Positions 1 to 9,273 of a stretch of DNA of 64,000 bases are shown piece by piece; within the stretch, counting starts at the first letter, position 1, and every line of letters begins with the position of its first letter. The notes beneath the pieces were generated by a model that saw nothing but the letters and a program-made list of their open reading frames with translations, was not told the DNA's origin and ran no database searches. The stretch spans positions 56,990 through 120,989 of the forward strand of contig NZ_SEWF01000020.1 in assembly GCF_004168285.1 (NCBI RefSeq), given 5' to 3'. The translations under genes were made by a program, and so were the position numbers. This stretch comes from Emticicia agri. Lineage in GTDB: Bacteria > Bacteroidota > Bacteroidia > Cytophagales > Spirosomataceae.

Positions 1-144
1 TAAAAGTAACTCTATTCTTTCGCGAGCAGAAAGTTTCCCTTTGGCGTGCTGACTTTCTATTCTGTCTTTTCCTCCACCTTGTTCAGCTTCGGTATTTTTG
101 CGGTCAAGTATTTGTGTCCTTCCGAGATTTGATTGTGATGACAT
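1..144 (-). CDS. Acyl-CoA carboxylase, carboxyltransferase (beta) subunit, N-terminal fragment
   Basis: Reading the minus strand from the ATG at 144-142 gives 48 in-frame codons that continue past the left edge of the window. The visible part contains GGGKDRIESQHAKGKLSARE, which closely matches the N-terminal signature of biotin-dependent acyl-CoA carboxylase beta chains (propionyl- or methylmalonyl-CoA carboxylase/decarboxylase type). These cytosolic enzymes transfer CO2 from carboxybiotin to an acyl-CoA. Only the extreme N-terminus is present, so the acyl specificity cannot be told. The frame stays open upstream of the ATG, so a slightly earlier start is possible. The broken hicA lies upstream on the same strand. 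Confidence 0.8.
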   Translation of the reverse strand, partial: MSSQSNLGRTQILDRKNTEAEQGGGKDRIESQHAKGKLSARERIELLL

Positions 145-259
145 ACCGGGTTCAGGGTCATATAAGTAGAGCAAAACTAAGAAAACTGGCGTGAAATGGT
201 TCTTATCAATCCACTTTTATTTATACTATCATTCAGAAGAGGCCTTGTTCAGGTTAATA

Positions 260-461
260 TCAGAGATCGTCAGGTGTTAGGTCAGTTTTTTTCAGAATCG
301 ACATAAATAAGCCAGTTTGAATATCTTTATTGCATGCACAGGAATTGGAATAGTTTGTTTCCTCTCAGCATGATACATAATGTGATGGCTTCCTTTACTC
401 TTTTAAGAACCCATCCTTTTGATTCTAATACCTTAATCAAATTCTTTGCCGATTGATTCAT
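260..461 (-). pseudogene. hicA: Broken HicA-family mRNA interferase toxin
   Basis: From the ATG at 461 the frame reads MNQSAKNLIKVLESKGWVLK, a typical HicA N-terminus. It shifts near 392-393, where one G is missing from what should be a GGG run. Restoring it gives VKGSHHIMYH, the HicA double-stranded-RNA-binding-fold segment that carries the catalytic histidine. A second one-base loss near 326-328 in an A run shifts it again; restoring that leads to GLFMSILKK and a TGA at 260-262. The corrected product is about 67 residues, normal for HicA. It lies 5 bases downstream of an intact hicB on the same strand. Both lesions are in short homopolymers, so they could be true decay or base-calling errors. 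Confidence 0.75.
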
Positions 462-466
462 GAAGA

Positions 467-733
467 TTAAGCAGTAGTCAGACTATTAGCAGAATGCATA
501 AGTAAAGTTGACGGAACACTAATAGAGTATTCAAGTACATTACTGTCATCAGGTATTGACAAACCTTCTTCTTCCCTCACTATTAACACACCTTCTAAGG
601 CTTCTTTTATATTCTGCATGGCCTCTTCAATCGTTTCCCCGTATGATACACAGTGCTTTAAGGTTGGAATATCTGCAATATAACCTCCCTCGCTATCTTT
701 ACTAATGACAACCCTATATGTACGATTATCCAT
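467..733 (-). CDS. hicB: HicB-family antitoxin (short form)
   Basis: This 88-residue protein starts with the partial RNase-H-like fold typical of HicB: YRVVISKDSEGGYIADIPTL, then the characteristic CVSYGETIEEAMQNIKEALEG helix. HicB binds and neutralises HicA. The C-terminus is short, with no obvious helix-turn-helix or ribbon-helix-helix domain, so repression of its own promoter is uncertain. It is followed 5 bases later by a frame-broken hicA, in the order hicB then hicA. If hicA is truly dead, this is an orphan antitoxin. The start ATG at 731-733 leaves a full-length HicB fold. Confidence 0.85.
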   Translation of the reverse strand: MDNRTYRVVISKDSEGGYIADIPTLKHCVSYGETIEEAMQNIKEALEGVLIVREEEGLSIPDDSNVLEYSISVPSTLLMHSANSLTTA

Positions 734-803
734 AATCTCAGTTTATCTTTTAAAATTATTATTAAGATACGATGATTAATCCAAAATAACAACAATTTTA
801 AGC

Positions 804-840
804 GATTGGTTTTAAGTAGTGCGATTGCTTAAAACCAATC
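804..840 (-). terminator. Strong hairpin downstream of the amidohydrolase/ABM pair
   Basis: The sequence GATTGGTTTTAAG pairs perfectly with CTTAAAACCAATC around an 11-base loop. It sits 17 bases beyond the stop codon of the minus-strand gene at 858. The U-rich tail on the minus strand is weak, so it may act as a terminator or an RNA-stabilising 3' stem. Confidence 0.5.
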
Positions 841-857
841 CTTATATTCTATCGGGC

Positions 858-1202
858 TCAATTAAAATGTTGTACTACCGGAGGAGTTTTGAAAAAAGGT
901 GCTAAAAATGACCTGTACTCTTTATACAAATCAGATTCCCGGAAACCTTTCATGTGGGCTTCTACCGATTCCCAGTAAATCAGAAAAACGTATTTGTTTT
1001 CCTGTTCTATACAGTGCTTGGCTTCGTACGAAATAAAACCTTTTGCCTTACTTATTACAGCTTTAGCTTTGGTAATAGCATCTTCAAAGTCTTTATTCGT
1101 ACCTTCTTTTATTTCAATAGTTACTATTTCTAATACTTTGTTCTGAGAAAATGCCAACTGCTGAAAGCATAAGAGTCCTGTTAAAAGCAAGAATATCTTC
1201 AT
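858..1202 (-). CDS. Secreted antibiotic-biosynthesis-monooxygenase (ABM) fold protein
   Basis: The protein has 114 residues. Residues 1-19 (MKIFLLLTGLLCFQQLAFS) are a signal peptide, so it should act in the periplasm or outside. The rest fits the ABM dimeric alpha-beta barrel: a strand EIVTIEIKEG, a helix with repeated alanine and lysine, FISYEAKHCIEQENKYVFLIYW, then the ESVEAHMKGFRES helix. Members include small monooxygenases and heme-degrading or merely binding proteins; the substrate here is unknown. Its ATG overlaps the stop codon of the upstream amidohydrolase in a TAATG arrangement, which implies translational coupling and a shared process. Confidence 0.8.
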   Translation of the reverse strand: MKIFLLLTGLLCFQQLAFSQNKVLEIVTIEIKEGTNKDFEDAITKAKAVISKAKGFISYEAKHCIEQENKYVFLIYWESVEAHMKGFRESDLYKEYRSFLAPFFKTPPVVQHFN

Positions 1203-2560
1203 TAGTTTTTTACCAGTTTCGTTAGCATCGTATCAATCTCACTTTTGGCCAGCCAGCGTCCGTTAAGCATAACGCCCTGCACCGAACCAACGGCAGTAAC
1301 ATCTTTCAAAGGATTGGCATCAAGCAATACCAAATCGGCTATAGCTCCATTTTTGATAACGCCTAAATTATCGTTTTTAAAGAATTTGCCAATATTGACA
1401 GTACCTGTTTGTAAAGCCTGATAAGGAGTTAAGCCTGAATCTACCAGGTATTTCAATTCATGTTTCAGTGAGAAGCCCGGTACACTAAATACCTGTGGGG
1501 CATCAGAGCCTAATAATAAGCCAACTCCCTGCCGCTGACATTCACGGATAATGCGGCGTCTGACATCAATAAATTTTAGTACCGATTCAGGTTTATATTG
1601 CGGATTTTTCATCGTACTGTTTTTGGCTCTTGCCCAGCCATCAAGTGTTGATTTATCCATGTATTTCATTTCAGGCCATGTTAATATAGCCTCGGTAGTT
1701 CGGTCAGGCGACTGCCAATGCTCGGCAAGGGTCTGGGTTGGTACTATCCATACACTATTGTCTTTAATAGTTTTCAGTATTTTATCTAATCTTGATACAT
1801 CGGCATTATGTCCTACATATAAGCCAAACAAACCTGCTTCGGCTTCTGTCAAAGTATCCAGACGAGGCATCATGGCTTCTATAATACCATCCAGATGGTC
1901 GATAGTGGCATACCCTGCTTCGGCCGAACGCCAGACTCCTACGCCAAAAGAGACGTGTCCGGCAAAAGGCATATTTTCTTCTTTGGCGGTTTTTACAATA
2001 GCCTCGAAATTATTTTTGGTAATACCCGGGTGCATTTTCATGAAATCATAACCTACTTTTTTTTGGCTTTTTACTTTTTCAATGCCTTCTTCAGGTGTTT
2101 TTATACTTGCTCCGCTAAAAGATGGCCCTGAGGTGTATAAGCGTGGCCCTAAAATCTCACCCGATTGAATTTTGCTACGCACCTCCAGATGAAGCGGGTG
2201 GCCTAACATACCCCTGATAGTGGTAACACCATTGGAAGCAAAGAGCAACAACACATCATTTATCTGCTTCATATCATCTGTTGGCGGCAAATGTGCGTGC
2301 ATTTCTGCCAAACCCGGCATCAGGTATTTGCCTTTGGCATCAATTACCAGGGCATTTTTATCATATTTAACTTTTGAACCCAAGGCAGTTATCACCCCAT
2401 TTTTAACAACTACTGTCTGGTTATCCAATACAGTTTCTGAGGTCATCGGAATCACCGAAACATTGGTAAAAACGATTTCTTTCTGGCGGGAATCAACGGT
2501 TTGCTGTGCCTGGCTAAGGAATGAGACAAGCAGGAGGAGTAATAAGAGTTGTTTTTTCAT
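1202..2560 (-). CDS. Secreted metal-dependent amidohydrolase (imidazolonepropionase-like)
   Basis: The 452-residue protein opens with a leucine-rich signal peptide ending at SQAQ (about residue 19). The amidohydrolase TIM barrel is clear: MPGLAEMHAH supplies the two first-strand metal ligands (H88, H90), a lysine near 175 in FMKMHPG may be the carboxylated bridge, H202 in AGHVSF and H222 in IDHLDG are further ligands, and D353 in LLLGSDAP is the catalytic aspartate. The C-terminal small beta domain carries GAIADLVLLDANPL. Family members hydrolyse cyclic amides or peptides such as prolidase substrates; the actual substrate is not predictable. It is the first gene of a two-gene unit with the ABM protein. 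Confidence 0.88.
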   Translation of the reverse strand: MKKQLLLLLLLVSFLSQAQQTVDSRQKEIVFTNVSVIPMTSETVLDNQTVVVKNGVITALGSKVKYDKNALVIDAKGKYLMPGLAEMHAHLPPTDDMKQINDVLLLFASNGVTTIRGMLGHPLHLEVRSKIQSGEILGPRLYTSGPSFSGASIKTPEEGIEKVKSQKKVGYDFMKMHPGITKNNFEAIVKTAKEENMPFAGHVSFGVGVWRSAEAGYATIDHLDGIIEAMMPRLDTLTEAEAGLFGLYVGHNADVSRLDKILKTIKDNSVWIVPTQTLAEHWQSPDRTTEAILTWPEMKYMDKSTLDGWARAKNSTMKNPQYKPESVLKFIDVRRRIIRECQRQGVGLLLGSDAPQVFSVPGFSLKHELKYLVDSGLTPYQALQTGTVNIGKFFKNDNLGVIKNGAIADLVLLDANPLKDVTAVGSVQGVMLNGRWLAKSEIDTMLTKLVKN

Positions 2561-2597
2561 AGTTGATAGATGTTAGCTGGTCATAAAATCGAGTATC

Positions 2598-2612
2598 GTA
2601 TTTGGCAAATAC
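2598..2612. promoter_or_regulatory. Perfect palindrome upstream of the amidohydrolase
   Basis: GTATTTGGCAAATAC is a perfect 7+7 inverted repeat with a one-base centre, 38 bases upstream of the amidohydrolase ATG in a divergent intergenic gap. It could be an operator for the divergent genes, but the AT-rich background makes chance possible. Confidence 0.3.
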
Positions 2613-2834
2613 AGTGCAATATAATTAAAAATTAGTGCCTGTAAGACTAAAATTGACTTTAAATAAGATGGATTCTGGAGGTTTTTTAGACAATAATCTG
2701 TTGTTTACAGCCCGTTTGTTTTTTGCAGATAAGCCTATGGTATCACCCCTCACTCAATCAAATATTTGGTCGAAATTTGAAATTTTAAAGGTTTTACTTT
2801 AATTTTCCCACGTCAATCAACTTTATATCCCCAC

Positions 2835-3914
2835 ATGAAATCTAACAGGTCCTATTTCCTCAAGTTCTTCGAGGTCTTTTTTATGCTACTGGTTATCATT
2901 GGTCTTACGCAGTATTTCGATTTTTTTACCGGATTACAAATGCAAGTAGTTACCAATGCTCATCTTATCTGGATTGTTTGCGGAGTGCTTTTAGCATTGA
3001 GTGCGGGTGGGGCTTTTGTATGGCATAAATTTATTAAGAAAACAGATTTACATCAGTGGTTTCAACCGATTATTACCTATTATGTGGCTCATAAAATAGC
3101 AACTTACGGAGCCGCCAAGCTATTAAAAACACAGTTTCAGGTGCCTAATTTTATTTTAGAAAGTCCTGTGGGCGAACTAAACGGTTTTTGGCTTACCTGG
3201 ACCTACTTTGGTTATTCACAAACCTTTGCATTTGTGCTTGGTACTATGCAGGTGGTAGGTTCGATACTCTTGATTTTTCGCAAAACACGGCTTTTAGCCA
3301 CGTTTATTCTTTTGCCGATTCTGATAAATATAGATTTTATAGACCATTTCTATCACATATCGCCTCTGGCTTATTATAATTCATTGCATTATACTTTTAT
3401 CCTGATTTTTTTGATGTTCCTGGATATAGATAAACTGGTCTATGCCTTTTTATCTTATAAAGAATACTTTTATTTCAATAAAAAAACGGTTTTTCTGAAT
3501 CTGATAAGAGTTATAATTATAGGCGGGGCTTTTCTGCATATCTATCTTCTCAAAAGTGGTTTTCAGCCAAAGACAGCCATCAACGGCGTATGGAAAATAG
3601 ATGAAATTACGATGCACAACCGGAAAGTTAACCCTTCTATAGCTACGATGGATTCAGTATGGTCGAAAATCTATTTTGAGTGGCGTTATGGGTTGTTAAT
3701 TAAATATAATCCTTATCAGTTTAACGAAACTAAAGACCTTCAAGGTCAATACCAGATAGATGAGTCTAAGCATCTGGCTAAAATTACACTTCAGCGTCCC
3801 AATAATAAGGTTGATTCGCTTAATCTTCAATATCAGATAAAAGACAGCACAATGGTGATGTGGGGAATGTATGAGAAAGATTCACTGATTATGCGACTGA
3901 CAAAATTGAAATGA
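2835..3914 (+). CDS. Polytopic membrane protein with a soluble C-terminal domain, function unknown
   Basis: I do not recognise this 359-residue protein confidently. The first ~245 residues contain about six or seven hydrophobic segments (for example 12-30, 42-62, about 127-147 and 220-236), with charged and aromatic residues such as NIDFIDHFYHISPLAYYNSL between helices. The last ~110 residues (from about AINGVWKIDEITMHNRKVN) are soluble and look like a small beta-sheet domain. The first part has a vague DoxX-like feel. It converges on nuoN with only 6 bases between the stop codons, but nothing links it functionally to complex I. Confidence 0.6.
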   Translation: MKSNRSYFLKFFEVFFMLLVIIGLTQYFDFFTGLQMQVVTNAHLIWIVCGVLLALSAGGAFVWHKFIKKTDLHQWFQPIITYYVAHKIATYGAAKLLKTQFQVPNFILESPVGELNGFWLTWTYFGYSQTFAFVLGTMQVVGSILLIFRKTRLLATFILLPILINIDFIDHFYHISPLAYYNSLHYTFILIFLMFLDIDKLVYAFLSYKEYFYFNKKTVFLNLIRVIIIGGAFLHIYLLKSGFQPKTAINGVWKIDEITMHNRKVNPSIATMDSVWSKIYFEWRYGLLIKYNPYQFNETKDLQGQYQIDESKHLAKITLQRPNNKVDSLNLQYQIKDSTMVMWGMYEKDSLIMRLTKLK

Positions 3915-3920
3915 TTTAGC

Positions 3921-5384
3921 TTATAACTTTTCAATCATATCCATAATAAGGTCAGGCTTTATGAACAGATAGACCAGCAAAAAGATAAAAACAAATAAGA
4001 ATAGCTTTTTCATCAGGTCTAAGCCATATCGCTTGGCACTTCCCATAGGGTCTTTAAAAATCATGAAGAACGGGATTCGCAGGTAGTAGAAGACCGAAAT
4101 GGCTGTATTGAGCAGACTGATGATTAATACAACCAATAAAAGCATATTACCTGAATCCTGATACGATTGCCATAGGGCAGTAAATATCAAGAGTTTTCCT
4201 GTGAAACCTACCGTAGGAGGAAAGCCCACAAGCGCAATCATGATTACTACTGCCGATAAACCTAAGAGAATGTTTTCTTGTCCTAAGCCTTTCAGACTTG
4301 CTAATTCATAGCTTTCGGTTTTAAGTGCCAGCAGGTCAACTAAAAGAAAGGCCGACAGAGTAATAAACATATAAGTAGCTACATAAAAAATAGCCGATTG
4401 CACCCCGAATTCATTAAGTGCTAAAAGCCCTACCAGCATAAAACCCGCATGTGCAATGGTAGAATAGCCTAACATACGTTTAGTATTCGTCTGCCACAAC
4501 GCAGAAAGATTGCCTATCAGTAAAGACCCTATAATAACAATAGACAGAATCAACCTGAAATCAATGCTCAACCCACTCAGGAAACGAATCATCACAATGA
4601 TAACGCCTACTTTTGGAGCTATTGATAGAAAAGCAACAATAGGGGTAGGAGTGGCTTCATAGACATCGGGTGTCCAGCTATGAAAAGGCGCAGCCGAGAG
4701 TTTGAATAATAAACCTCCAATAGTCATAAAAGCTGCCACATTTGCCACCCATGAAGGATTCTGCCCCAGAAAAGTGGCAAATTCCTGACTACCAAAATTC
4801 AGTGTGCCTGTCATACCATAGAGCAAAGAAATACCATACAGCATAACTGCCGAACTTGTGGCACCTGTCAATAGGTACTTGATACCTGCTTCGGCATTAG
4901 ATTTAGATTTATTGATAACTACCAGAATATAAGAGCAGATAGAAACCATTTCTATGGCTACATAGAGCATGAGCATGTGGGTAGTCATGCTTAAAATAAA
5001 AAGCCCTAAGATTAATGCCAGAAAAATAGCATAGAACTCTCCAACTACTTTATATCCGATAATCCATAAGTGCAGAATTACGGCGATTGCCGAAACCGTG
5101 ATAATAATTTTGAAGAAAATGCTTAGTTTATCAAGGTAAATCAGGTTATGAAACAAGACTACGCCCGAATCGAAATACTGCTCTAAAAAACTCAGAAATA
5201 CATAAAATACAAAGCCTATGGTAATGAGTATGCTCAGGGTAAGGGTATTGTACAGGTTATAACGCTGATGCGATTTTTTTGAAAAAGCGACAATGGTAAC
5301 AATAAGTAGAAATACCCCTGCAAAGACCAATTCCGGCAACAACAGCCTTGTACTGAATAAAATATGTGAAAGTTTTTCGAGCAT
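3921..5384 (-). CDS. nuoN: NADH-quinone oxidoreductase subunit N
   Basis: The 487-residue protein has about 14 transmembrane segments. It carries antiporter-like subunit signatures: LLTGATSSAVMLYGISLLYG near 170-190, LLFKLSAAPFHSWTPDVYEA near 225-245, and AHAGFMLVG near 310. NuoN is one of three membrane-arm subunits of complex I that move protons as NADH electrons reach quinone. Length and motif order are normal. It is the last gene of a nuoL-nuoM-nuoN unit on the minus strand, 74 bases after nuoM. Confidence 0.97.
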   Translation of the reverse strand: MLEKLSHILFSTRLLLPELVFAGVFLLIVTIVAFSKKSHQRYNLYNTLTLSILITIGFVFYVFLSFLEQYFDSGVVLFHNLIYLDKLSIFFKIIITVSAIAVILHLWIIGYKVVGEFYAIFLALILGLFILSMTTHMLMLYVAIEMVSICSYILVVINKSKSNAEAGIKYLLTGATSSAVMLYGISLLYGMTGTLNFGSQEFATFLGQNPSWVANVAAFMTIGGLLFKLSAAPFHSWTPDVYEATPTPIVAFLSIAPKVGVIIVMIRFLSGLSIDFRLILSIVIIGSLLIGNLSALWQTNTKRMLGYSTIAHAGFMLVGLLALNEFGVQSAIFYVATYMFITLSAFLLVDLLALKTESYELASLKGLGQENILLGLSAVVIMIALVGFPPTVGFTGKLLIFTALWQSYQDSGNMLLLVVLIISLLNTAISVFYYLRIPFFMIFKDPMGSAKRYGLDLMKKLFLFVFIFLLVYLFIKPDLIMDMIEKL

Positions 5385-5458
5385 TACCTGTTTTATTAAC
5401 TAATAATAGCTGGTTGTACTATGCTTAGTTATTATTTAAGCATCAGATGCCTGTTATT

Positions 5459-7036
5459 TTAAAATTTTTCTAAAAATAGCTTAACTGTTTCGCCGCTTAA
5501 ATCAAAAATCAGATTGGGAAAAATACCAAATATGACAGCCAATGCCGATAACCCGTAAAGCATCACCATTTCTCTGATGTCGAGGTCTTTCATGTGGTGT
5601 TCGTGGTTATGATTGGTCCAGAATTTTCCGAAGAACATTTTCTGTAATGTCCAGAGAAAATAGCCTGCTGATAATACCAATCCCAGCGTTGCGAGCATAG
5701 GTACCCAATCGGGTAAAACCGGAGAAGCAAAACCACCCATCAAGGTAAAAAACTCACCCACAAAACCCGGTAAAGACGGCAAGCCTAAAGCACCAAAAAA
5801 AGCAATGGTAACAGCTACCGTATAAAGCGGCATTTTAGAGGAAAGTCCTCTGAAATTTTCGATTAAACGATTATGAGTTCTATCATAAATAACACCTGCA
5901 ATCAGGAATAGGAGGGCAGATAAAATTCCGTGTCCGAACATCTGATAAATAGCTCCATTGACACCCTCGGCTGTTAGAGACGAAAGACCCAATAAAACAA
6001 AGCCCATGTGAGAAACAGACGAATACGCTATCATTTTCTTTAAATCGTCCTGTGCCAGGGCATTAAATGCGCCATAAATAATTGATAATACCCCTGCTCC
6101 GGCTACAATATAACTACAATTATAAGCTATGTCAGGAAAGAAGCCGTAGGCAATTCTGATAAACCCATAGGCACCGATTTTTAATAAGATACCTGCCAGA
6201 ATAACTGATACAGGTGTAGGAGCTTCTACGTGGGCATCGGGTAGCCATGTATGCAAGGGTACGGTGGGTAGTTTAATGCCAAACCCGATAAGCAGCAATA
6301 TAAAGGCAAATACACGTGCCGAAAGACCAAAAATGAGCTGATTGCTATCAGGCGAAAGCAACGAACCTGAAATGTAATTTTTGAAGTCGCCTAAAAACCT
6401 GAAATCGAATGTATGCACAGTCGTACTTAGCTCCTGAGAGAAGAAAGTATCATTGACAGACATGGCCAGCCCAATCATGACAATCAGAATAAAAATAGAG
6501 CCGACAAATGTATAAATGAAGAACTTGATGGCCGAATATTCTCTGCGTTCGCCTCCCCAGATTCCTATCAAGAAATACATGGGCAATAGCATAAACTCAA
6601 AGAAGATAAAAAACAGAAAGAAATCGAGTGCTACAAAACAACCTATTACCGTGCCTGATAAAAGCAGATATAATGAATGATAGGCTTTTGGCCGATGTTC
6701 GATATTGAATGAGGCTACCGCACCTACCAGAAATATAATGCCCGACAGCAGTACCATAGGCATATTGATACCATCTACCCCAAGAATATAATCAATAGAC
6801 AGAATCCCGAGGCTACCTAAACCCATCCGGATCCATTCGTATTGTTCAAGAAACTGAAACGAGGTCAGTTTACGGTCGAAAGTATTGTAGAGTGTAAAAA
6901 TGTTTAAAAGGTTGATAATGCTTACCAGTATAGAAATCCATTTGAACGAGTCTTTGTAAGCATTAGGTAACAACAACACCAGCGCTGCCGCAATAATCGG
7001 AAGAAAAATGAGTGTTGAAAGTAAAATATTATTCAT
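5459..7036 (-). CDS. nuoM: NADH-quinone oxidoreductase subunit M
   Basis: The 525-residue membrane protein shows the NuoM hallmarks: the conserved glutamate-bearing helix in FFLFFIFFEFMLLPMYFLIG near 140-160, GIKLPTVPLHTWLPDAHVEA near 250-275, and SVSHMGFVLLG near 340. It is one of the three antiporter-like proton-pumping subunits of complex I. About 14 transmembrane helices are apparent. It follows nuoL after 33 bases and precedes nuoN. Residues around 475 carry a histidine-rich loop (TNHNHEHHMKDLD), which is a local peculiarity rather than a known site. Confidence 0.97.
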   Translation of the reverse strand: MNNILLSTLIFLPIIAAALVLLLPNAYKDSFKWISILVSIINLLNIFTLYNTFDRKLTSFQFLEQYEWIRMGLGSLGILSIDYILGVDGINMPMVLLSGIIFLVGAVASFNIEHRPKAYHSLYLLLSGTVIGCFVALDFFLFFIFFEFMLLPMYFLIGIWGGERREYSAIKFFIYTFVGSIFILIVMIGLAMSVNDTFFSQELSTTVHTFDFRFLGDFKNYISGSLLSPDSNQLIFGLSARVFAFILLLIGFGIKLPTVPLHTWLPDAHVEAPTPVSVILAGILLKIGAYGFIRIAYGFFPDIAYNCSYIVAGAGVLSIIYGAFNALAQDDLKKMIAYSSVSHMGFVLLGLSSLTAEGVNGAIYQMFGHGILSALLFLIAGVIYDRTHNRLIENFRGLSSKMPLYTVAVTIAFFGALGLPSLPGFVGEFFTLMGGFASPVLPDWVPMLATLGLVLSAGYFLWTLQKMFFGKFWTNHNHEHHMKDLDIREMVMLYGLSALAVIFGIFPNLIFDLSGETVKLFLEKF

Positions 7037-7069
7037 GCCATGATTCCCGGAAAGAGAATTTATTTTAGG

Positions 7070-9130
7070 TTATATAATTAACAAGACAATGATTAAAACC
7101 AGACAAACAAAAATGGTAATGAGGTAAGTCTGCGCTTTCCCATTCTGGATTTGTCGGGTATAATGCCCCGATTTAAGGGTCAGATTGGCCAGAAAATTAA
7201 TGATTGCATCTACAATATTTTCCTCAATCCATTTGACAAGTACCGAAATACCCATAAATATTTTAGCCATCAGGTTCACAAATCCATCAATAATTATGGT
7301 GTCAAATTTATAGATAATCGGGCTGACCCATACCATCGGATTCACAAATACTGCCTGATACAACTCGCTCAGATAGAAGTTATGGAACACCAGACGAGCG
7401 ATAAAGCTATCAGGGCGGGTTTTGTATTTATCTAACCGGTTGCTTTCTTCTTTGGTATAAATATAGCCTAACAAAACACCATTGAGCGAAACCAGAATAG
7501 CTACATAGGCTATCCAATGATAATTTTTAGATTCATGTGGGAAAATCTCAAAGAACCAGCTACTTTCGGCGTAAAAAGGGTTTATAGAAAAAACAAAACC
7601 TACAGAGGCCAAGGCCATTACCATAACCGATAATTCCATAGGTCCTATTACCGAAATAGCTTCGTAAAATGCCTCAACAGTCAGTTTATCGTCTTCATTA
7701 TCATTGTCCTCAACCTTTACAATTCCCTCAATACGCCTGGCAACGTTTTTATAAAAACTTACTGCACCCGACGAAATAAGCTCAAGCGGATTGTCTTCTC
7801 TTTCCAGAAAAACCAGGTAAATCTGGCGCATCATATAGTAAGCACTCATACCTGAGACAATGAGACATGCAGCAGGAACAATAAAATAGATTTGTGAAGA
7901 TTGATTGGCCGCCCACTCAAAAGCAGCCACAATAATAGCATCTTTAGACAGGAAACCCGAAAACAAAGGAATACCTGCCAGCGCTGCTGCACAGATAGTA
8001 TAGGAGTAAAATATAATAGGTATCTGTTTGCGCAGATTTCCCATGTGGCGCATATCCTGCTGATGATGGGTATAGTGAATAACTGCCCCTGCCGACAGGA
8101 ATAAACCTGCCTTAAAAAACGCATGCGTTACCAAATGAAAAAGAGCGGCATTCACAGCCCCTATGCCCAAGCTGATTACCATCAACCCTAACTGAGAAAT
8201 GGTAGAATAGGCCAGTAGTTTTTTAATATCGTATTGATTAAGCGCCGAACAGGCACCAAAAAAAGCAGTACAAGTACCCACAATAGCCATGACTATCAGG
8301 GCATCAGGCGTAAGAATAGGAAAGATTCTTGCCATCAGAAAAATACCTGCGGCCACCATTGTTGCGGCATGAATTAAGGCCGAAACCGGAGTCGGGCCTT
8401 CCATGGCATCAGGTAGCCATATTTGTAAGGGTAATTGTGCCGATTTGGCAATACATCCACAGAAAATAAGCAAACCAATGGTTGTTAACACAGGAGTATT
8501 GAAAGCCGCAACCGGAATCAGTCTGGCTTTTTCGATAATTACCGTAATATCAAAAGTGCCGAAATAGCGGTAAATCAGAAAAATGCCTATCAGAAAACCA
8601 ATATCGCCCACACGATTTACCAGAAAGGCTTTTTTTGCTGCATTGGTAGCCGATTGTTTTTCATACCAGAAGCCAATCAGCAGGTAAGAGCAAACACCCA
8701 CCAACTCCCAGAACATATAAACCATAAGCAGGTTACCCGATACCACAATGCCCACCATTGCTAAAATAAACAGGTTGATATAGGCAAAATACCGCCCGAA
8801 GCTCGGGTCGCCGGCCATGTATTTTAATGAAAAAACCTGTACCCACAAGGCAATAAACTGCACCAGGAAGTACATCAGAAAGGTAAGCTCGTTGAAGATA
8901 ATATCAATACTGAAGAGTGTATCGCCTATATAAAACCAATCGTAGTGAATCACATCACCCATAATATCGCTCAGGCGGATACCCATTGAGAAAAGCACAC
9001 CTATTACATTGAGCGTTACTGAAAGAAGACCGACAGATTGTTCACTTAACGTATTTCGCTTGAATAATAAAAACGAAAATCCAACTAAGTATAACAATAG
9101 GTTAATAAGTATAACTTGTTCGGCAGACAT
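7070..9130 (-). CDS. nuoL: NADH-quinone oxidoreductase subunit L
   Basis: The 686-residue protein is the largest antiporter-like subunit of complex I. Visible signatures are MVYMFWELVGVCSYLLIGFW near 130-150, the lysine-bearing AKKAFLVNRVGDIG, SAQLPLQIWLPDAMEGPTPV near 230-250 with SALIHAATMVAAG, and AYSTISQLGLM. The C-terminal ~100 residues fit the lateral helix plus the anchoring transmembrane helix. It is the first gene of the nuoL-M-N unit. No nuoK or other nuo gene precedes it: upstream is a divergent cytochrome c gene, so the remaining complex I genes must lie elsewhere or be missing. Confidence 0.97.
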   Translation of the reverse strand: MSAEQVILINLLLYLVGFSFLLFKRNTLSEQSVGLLSVTLNVIGVLFSMGIRLSDIMGDVIHYDWFYIGDTLFSIDIIFNELTFLMYFLVQFIALWVQVFSLKYMAGDPSFGRYFAYINLFILAMVGIVVSGNLLMVYMFWELVGVCSYLLIGFWYEKQSATNAAKKAFLVNRVGDIGFLIGIFLIYRYFGTFDITVIIEKARLIPVAAFNTPVLTTIGLLIFCGCIAKSAQLPLQIWLPDAMEGPTPVSALIHAATMVAAGIFLMARIFPILTPDALIVMAIVGTCTAFFGACSALNQYDIKKLLAYSTISQLGLMVISLGIGAVNAALFHLVTHAFFKAGLFLSAGAVIHYTHHQQDMRHMGNLRKQIPIIFYSYTICAAALAGIPLFSGFLSKDAIIVAAFEWAANQSSQIYFIVPAACLIVSGMSAYYMMRQIYLVFLEREDNPLELISSGAVSFYKNVARRIEGIVKVEDNDNEDDKLTVEAFYEAISVIGPMELSVMVMALASVGFVFSINPFYAESSWFFEIFPHESKNYHWIAYVAILVSLNGVLLGYIYTKEESNRLDKYKTRPDSFIARLVFHNFYLSELYQAVFVNPMVWVSPIIYKFDTIIIDGFVNLMAKIFMGISVLVKWIEENIVDAIINFLANLTLKSGHYTRQIQNGKAQTYLITIFVCLVLIIVLLII

Positions 9131-9273
9131 TCAGATTAAGAGGGTATTTTTGCAAATATCTAATGTAATGAGTTATAAAGCAAAAATGAAGCCTAAATTT
9201 GTCTTTATTTTATCAATACCCAGCACTAAATTCCAGAAACCGATGTTATCCATTTGACTAAAAACGCTTCAAT

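Noticed and set aside
1551..2131. Long plus-strand open frames opposite the amidohydrolase
   Set aside because: They are antisense shadows with no protein-like composition, while the minus-strand frame carries all amidohydrolase motifs.
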